From positions 80,818 to 144,817 of the forward strand of contig NZ_CYSP01000012.1 of the NCBI RefSeq assembly GCF_001298735.1: a stretch of DNA of 64,000 bases. Direction: 5' to 3'. The DNA is from Propionispora sp. 2/2-37 (GTDB taxonomy: Bacteria > Bacillota > Negativicutes > Propionisporales > Propionisporaceae). The notes beneath the pieces are model-generated. The model had not been told where the DNA came from. It was given only the letters and a program-made list of their open reading frames with translations, and did no database searches. This document shows positions 62,965 through 64,000 of this stretch, piece by piece. Within the stretch, counting starts at the first letter, position 1, and the number at the start of each line of letters is the position of its first letter. The position numbers were made by a program, and so were the translations under genes.

Positions 62965-62985
62965 TGCAATATAACAATACAAAAA

Positions 62986-63061
62986 TGGCGACCCGGAAGG
63001 GACTTGAACCCTCGATCTCCGCCGTGACAGGGCGGCATGTTAACCACTACACCACCGGGCC
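62986..63061 (-). tRNA. tRNA-Asp(GTC)
   Basis: Anticodon loop CTGTCAC; CCA encoded. It is the expected substrate of GluQ (50195-51139) after queuosine is formed. Confidence 0.95.
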
Positions 63062-63078
63062 GTTTCAAAAAATATAAA

Positions 63079-63154
<76 letters not shown>

Positions 63155-63240
63155 AATTAACAGATGATTAGGAGGTTCTTCACTACGCTCCACTCAGTTT
63201 TTCGCGTCGCTTCGCTCCTAAAAATCTGGTTCTCTGTTTA

Positions 63241-63315
63241 TGGTGACCCGTGGGGGAATCGAACCCCCGATACCGCCGTGAAAGGGCGGTGTCTTAACCG
63301 CTTGACCAACGGGCC
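63241..63315 (-). tRNA. tRNA-Glu(TTC)
   Basis: Anticodon loop CTTTCAC; CCA encoded. An 86-bp spacer precedes tRNA-Val, longer than others in the array. Confidence 0.95.
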
Positions 63316-63318
63316 GCT

Positions 63319-63394
63319 TGGTGATCCACCCGCGACTCGAACGCGGGACACCCTGATTAAAAGTCAGGTGCTCTACCGACTGAGCTAGTGGATC
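63319..63394 (-). tRNA. tRNA-Lys(TTT)
   Basis: 76 nt; anticodon loop CTTTTAA; CCA encoded. Confidence 0.95.
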
Positions 63395-63398
63395 ATAA

Positions 63399-63474
63399 TG
63401 GCAGGGGTGGCTGGACTCGAACCAACGCATGCGGGAGTCAAAGTCCCGTGCCTTACCGACTTGGCTACACCCCT
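63399..63474 (-). tRNA. tRNA-Gln(TTG)
   Basis: Anticodon loop CTTTGAC; CCA encoded. Confidence 0.95.
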
Positions 63475-63475
63475 A

Positions 63476-63551
63476 TGGCTCCTCGAGTAGGACTCGAACC
63501 TACGACCGATCGGTTAACAGCCGATTGCTCTACCAACTGAGCTATCGAGGA
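63476..63551 (-). tRNA. tRNA-Asn(GTT)
   Basis: 76 nt; anticodon loop CTGTTAA; CCA encoded; GTT is a queuosine-type anticodon. Confidence 0.95.
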
Positions 63552-63557
63552 ATATAA

Positions 63558-63672
63558 CCAGCAACTATCTATCCTCCCGGGCCGTTTCCAGCCAAGTACT
63601 TTCGACGTATGTGGGCTTAACTACTGTGTTCGGTATGGGAACAGGTGGAACCCCACAGCTATCGTCACTGGA
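63558..63672 (-). rRNA. rrf: 5S ribosomal RNA
   Basis: On the minus strand it has the conserved CCACCTGTTCCCATACCGAA loop, the AGTTAAGCCC segment and a closing stem CCAGTGAC/GTTGCTGG. It sits between tRNA-Ser(GCT) and tRNA-Asn; 23S is not seen in the window. Ends are good to a few bases. Confidence 0.93.
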
Positions 63673-63675
63673 TAA

Positions 63676-63766
63676 TGGCGGAGCGACAGGGATTTGAACC
63701 CTGGCAGGGGTTGCCCCCTCTAACGATTTAGCAAACCGTCCTCTTCAGCCACTTGAGTATCGCTCC
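63676..63766 (-). tRNA. tRNA-Ser(GCT)
   Basis: Class II tRNA of 91 nt, anticodon loop TTGCTAA; CCA encoded. Confidence 0.95.
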
Positions 63767-63780
63767 ATAAAAAGTAATAA

Positions 63781-63857
63781 TGGGGTGACTGAAGGGATTC
63801 GAACCCTCGGGTAACGGAGCCACAATCCGCCGTGTTAACCGCTTCACCACAGCCACC
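63781..63857 (-). tRNA. tRNA-His(GTG)
   Basis: Anticodon loop TTGTGGC; an extra G-1 opposite C73 as required for His; CCA encoded; queuosine-type anticodon. Confidence 0.95.
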
Positions 63858-63873
63858 ATATATGAAGATTAGA

Positions 63874-63907
63874 AATGCCAAGTGAGGCTACAGTCTCATT
63901 TGGCATT
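63874..63907 (-). terminator. stem-loop between tRNA-fMet and tRNA-His
   Basis: AATGCCAAGTGAG pairs with CTCATTTGGCATT (one G-U). No strong T-run follows, so it may be a processing element rather than a terminator. Confidence 0.45.
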
Positions 63908-63916
63908 GTACTAGCA

Positions 63917-63992
63917 TGGTTGCGGGAGCAGGACTTGAACCTGCGACCTTCGGGTTATGAGCCCGACGAGCTGCCAGCTGCTCCATCCCGCG
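63917..63992 (-). tRNA. initiator tRNA-fMet(CAT)
   Basis: Stem TCGGG/CCCGA with the initiator GGG-CCC run, the C1-A72 mismatch at the acceptor end, anticodon CAT, CCA encoded. Confidence 0.95.
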
Positions 63993-64000
63993 ATAAACAA

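Overview
The window looks like the chromosome of an anaerobic, endospore-forming Firmicute with an outer membrane, most likely of the Sporomusa/Pelosinus type (Negativicutes). Supporting signs are a Spo0E-like phosphatase, an HlyD-type periplasmic adaptor feeding an ABC-2 exporter, a reverse-order rubrerythrin, an [FeFe]-hydrogenase-like protein, a cobalamin riboswitch and purine-rich Shine-Dalgarno sites. The genus is inference; no marker here fixes it. I see no insertion sequence, phage or CRISPR array.

Layout. 1-6.5 kb: the frameshifted 3' end of a queG-like gene, a secreted glycerophosphodiesterase, a PIN-domain protein, an amino acid permease, a SnoaL-like protein and a first azlCD pair. 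6.5-35.7 kb: a sugar-uptake region with three complete PTS systems. The first (6580-12941) has a PRD regulator, an ascorbate-type IIA/IIB/IIC, a SIS isomerase, a DapA-family lyase and a KDPG-type aldolase. The second (13207-18752) has a PRD regulator, a fructose-type IIA/IIB/IIC, a class II aldolase, a D-lyxose isomerase and a decayed manA. The third (27786-35674) has gatD-like and deoC genes, a SorC-type regulator, a fructose-type IIA and IIBC, a PfkB kinase, a GatY-like aldolase and an RpiR regulator; together these could take a hexitol or ketohexose to triose phosphates through tagatose phosphates. Between the second and third lie transporters, a ROK regulator, oleate hydratase and an AraC regulator.

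35.9-41.8 kb: an [FeFe]-hydrogenase catalytic-domain protein downstream of a cobalamin riboswitch, an M24 peptidase, a YkuS-like protein, an unrecognised HExxGH metallopeptidase-like protein and a small secreted protein. 41.9-46.4 kb: cimA-leuC-leuD-leuB, which makes the branched 2-oxo acids by the citramalate route. 46.5-56.4 kb: a GntR regulator, an orphan LivJ-type binding protein, reverse rubrerythrin, gluQ, an FAD-dependent dehydrogenase, a second azlCD pair with an aminotransferase, and signal peptidase I. 56.4-60.4 kb: a four-gene HlyD/ABC/ABC/ABC-2 exporter operon behind a 42-bp palindromic site. 60.5-62 kb: small genes. 62.07-64 kb: 19 tRNA genes on the minus strand with a 5S rRNA gene embedded among them.

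The observations most worth following are the cobalamin riboswitch facing the hydrogenase-like gene, an inverted repeat shared by the two azlCD loci, paired palindromes around the SorC regulator, the large palindrome before the exporter operon, the undescribed metallopeptidase family, and the sugar-acid PTS operon whose substrate cannot be named from sequence.
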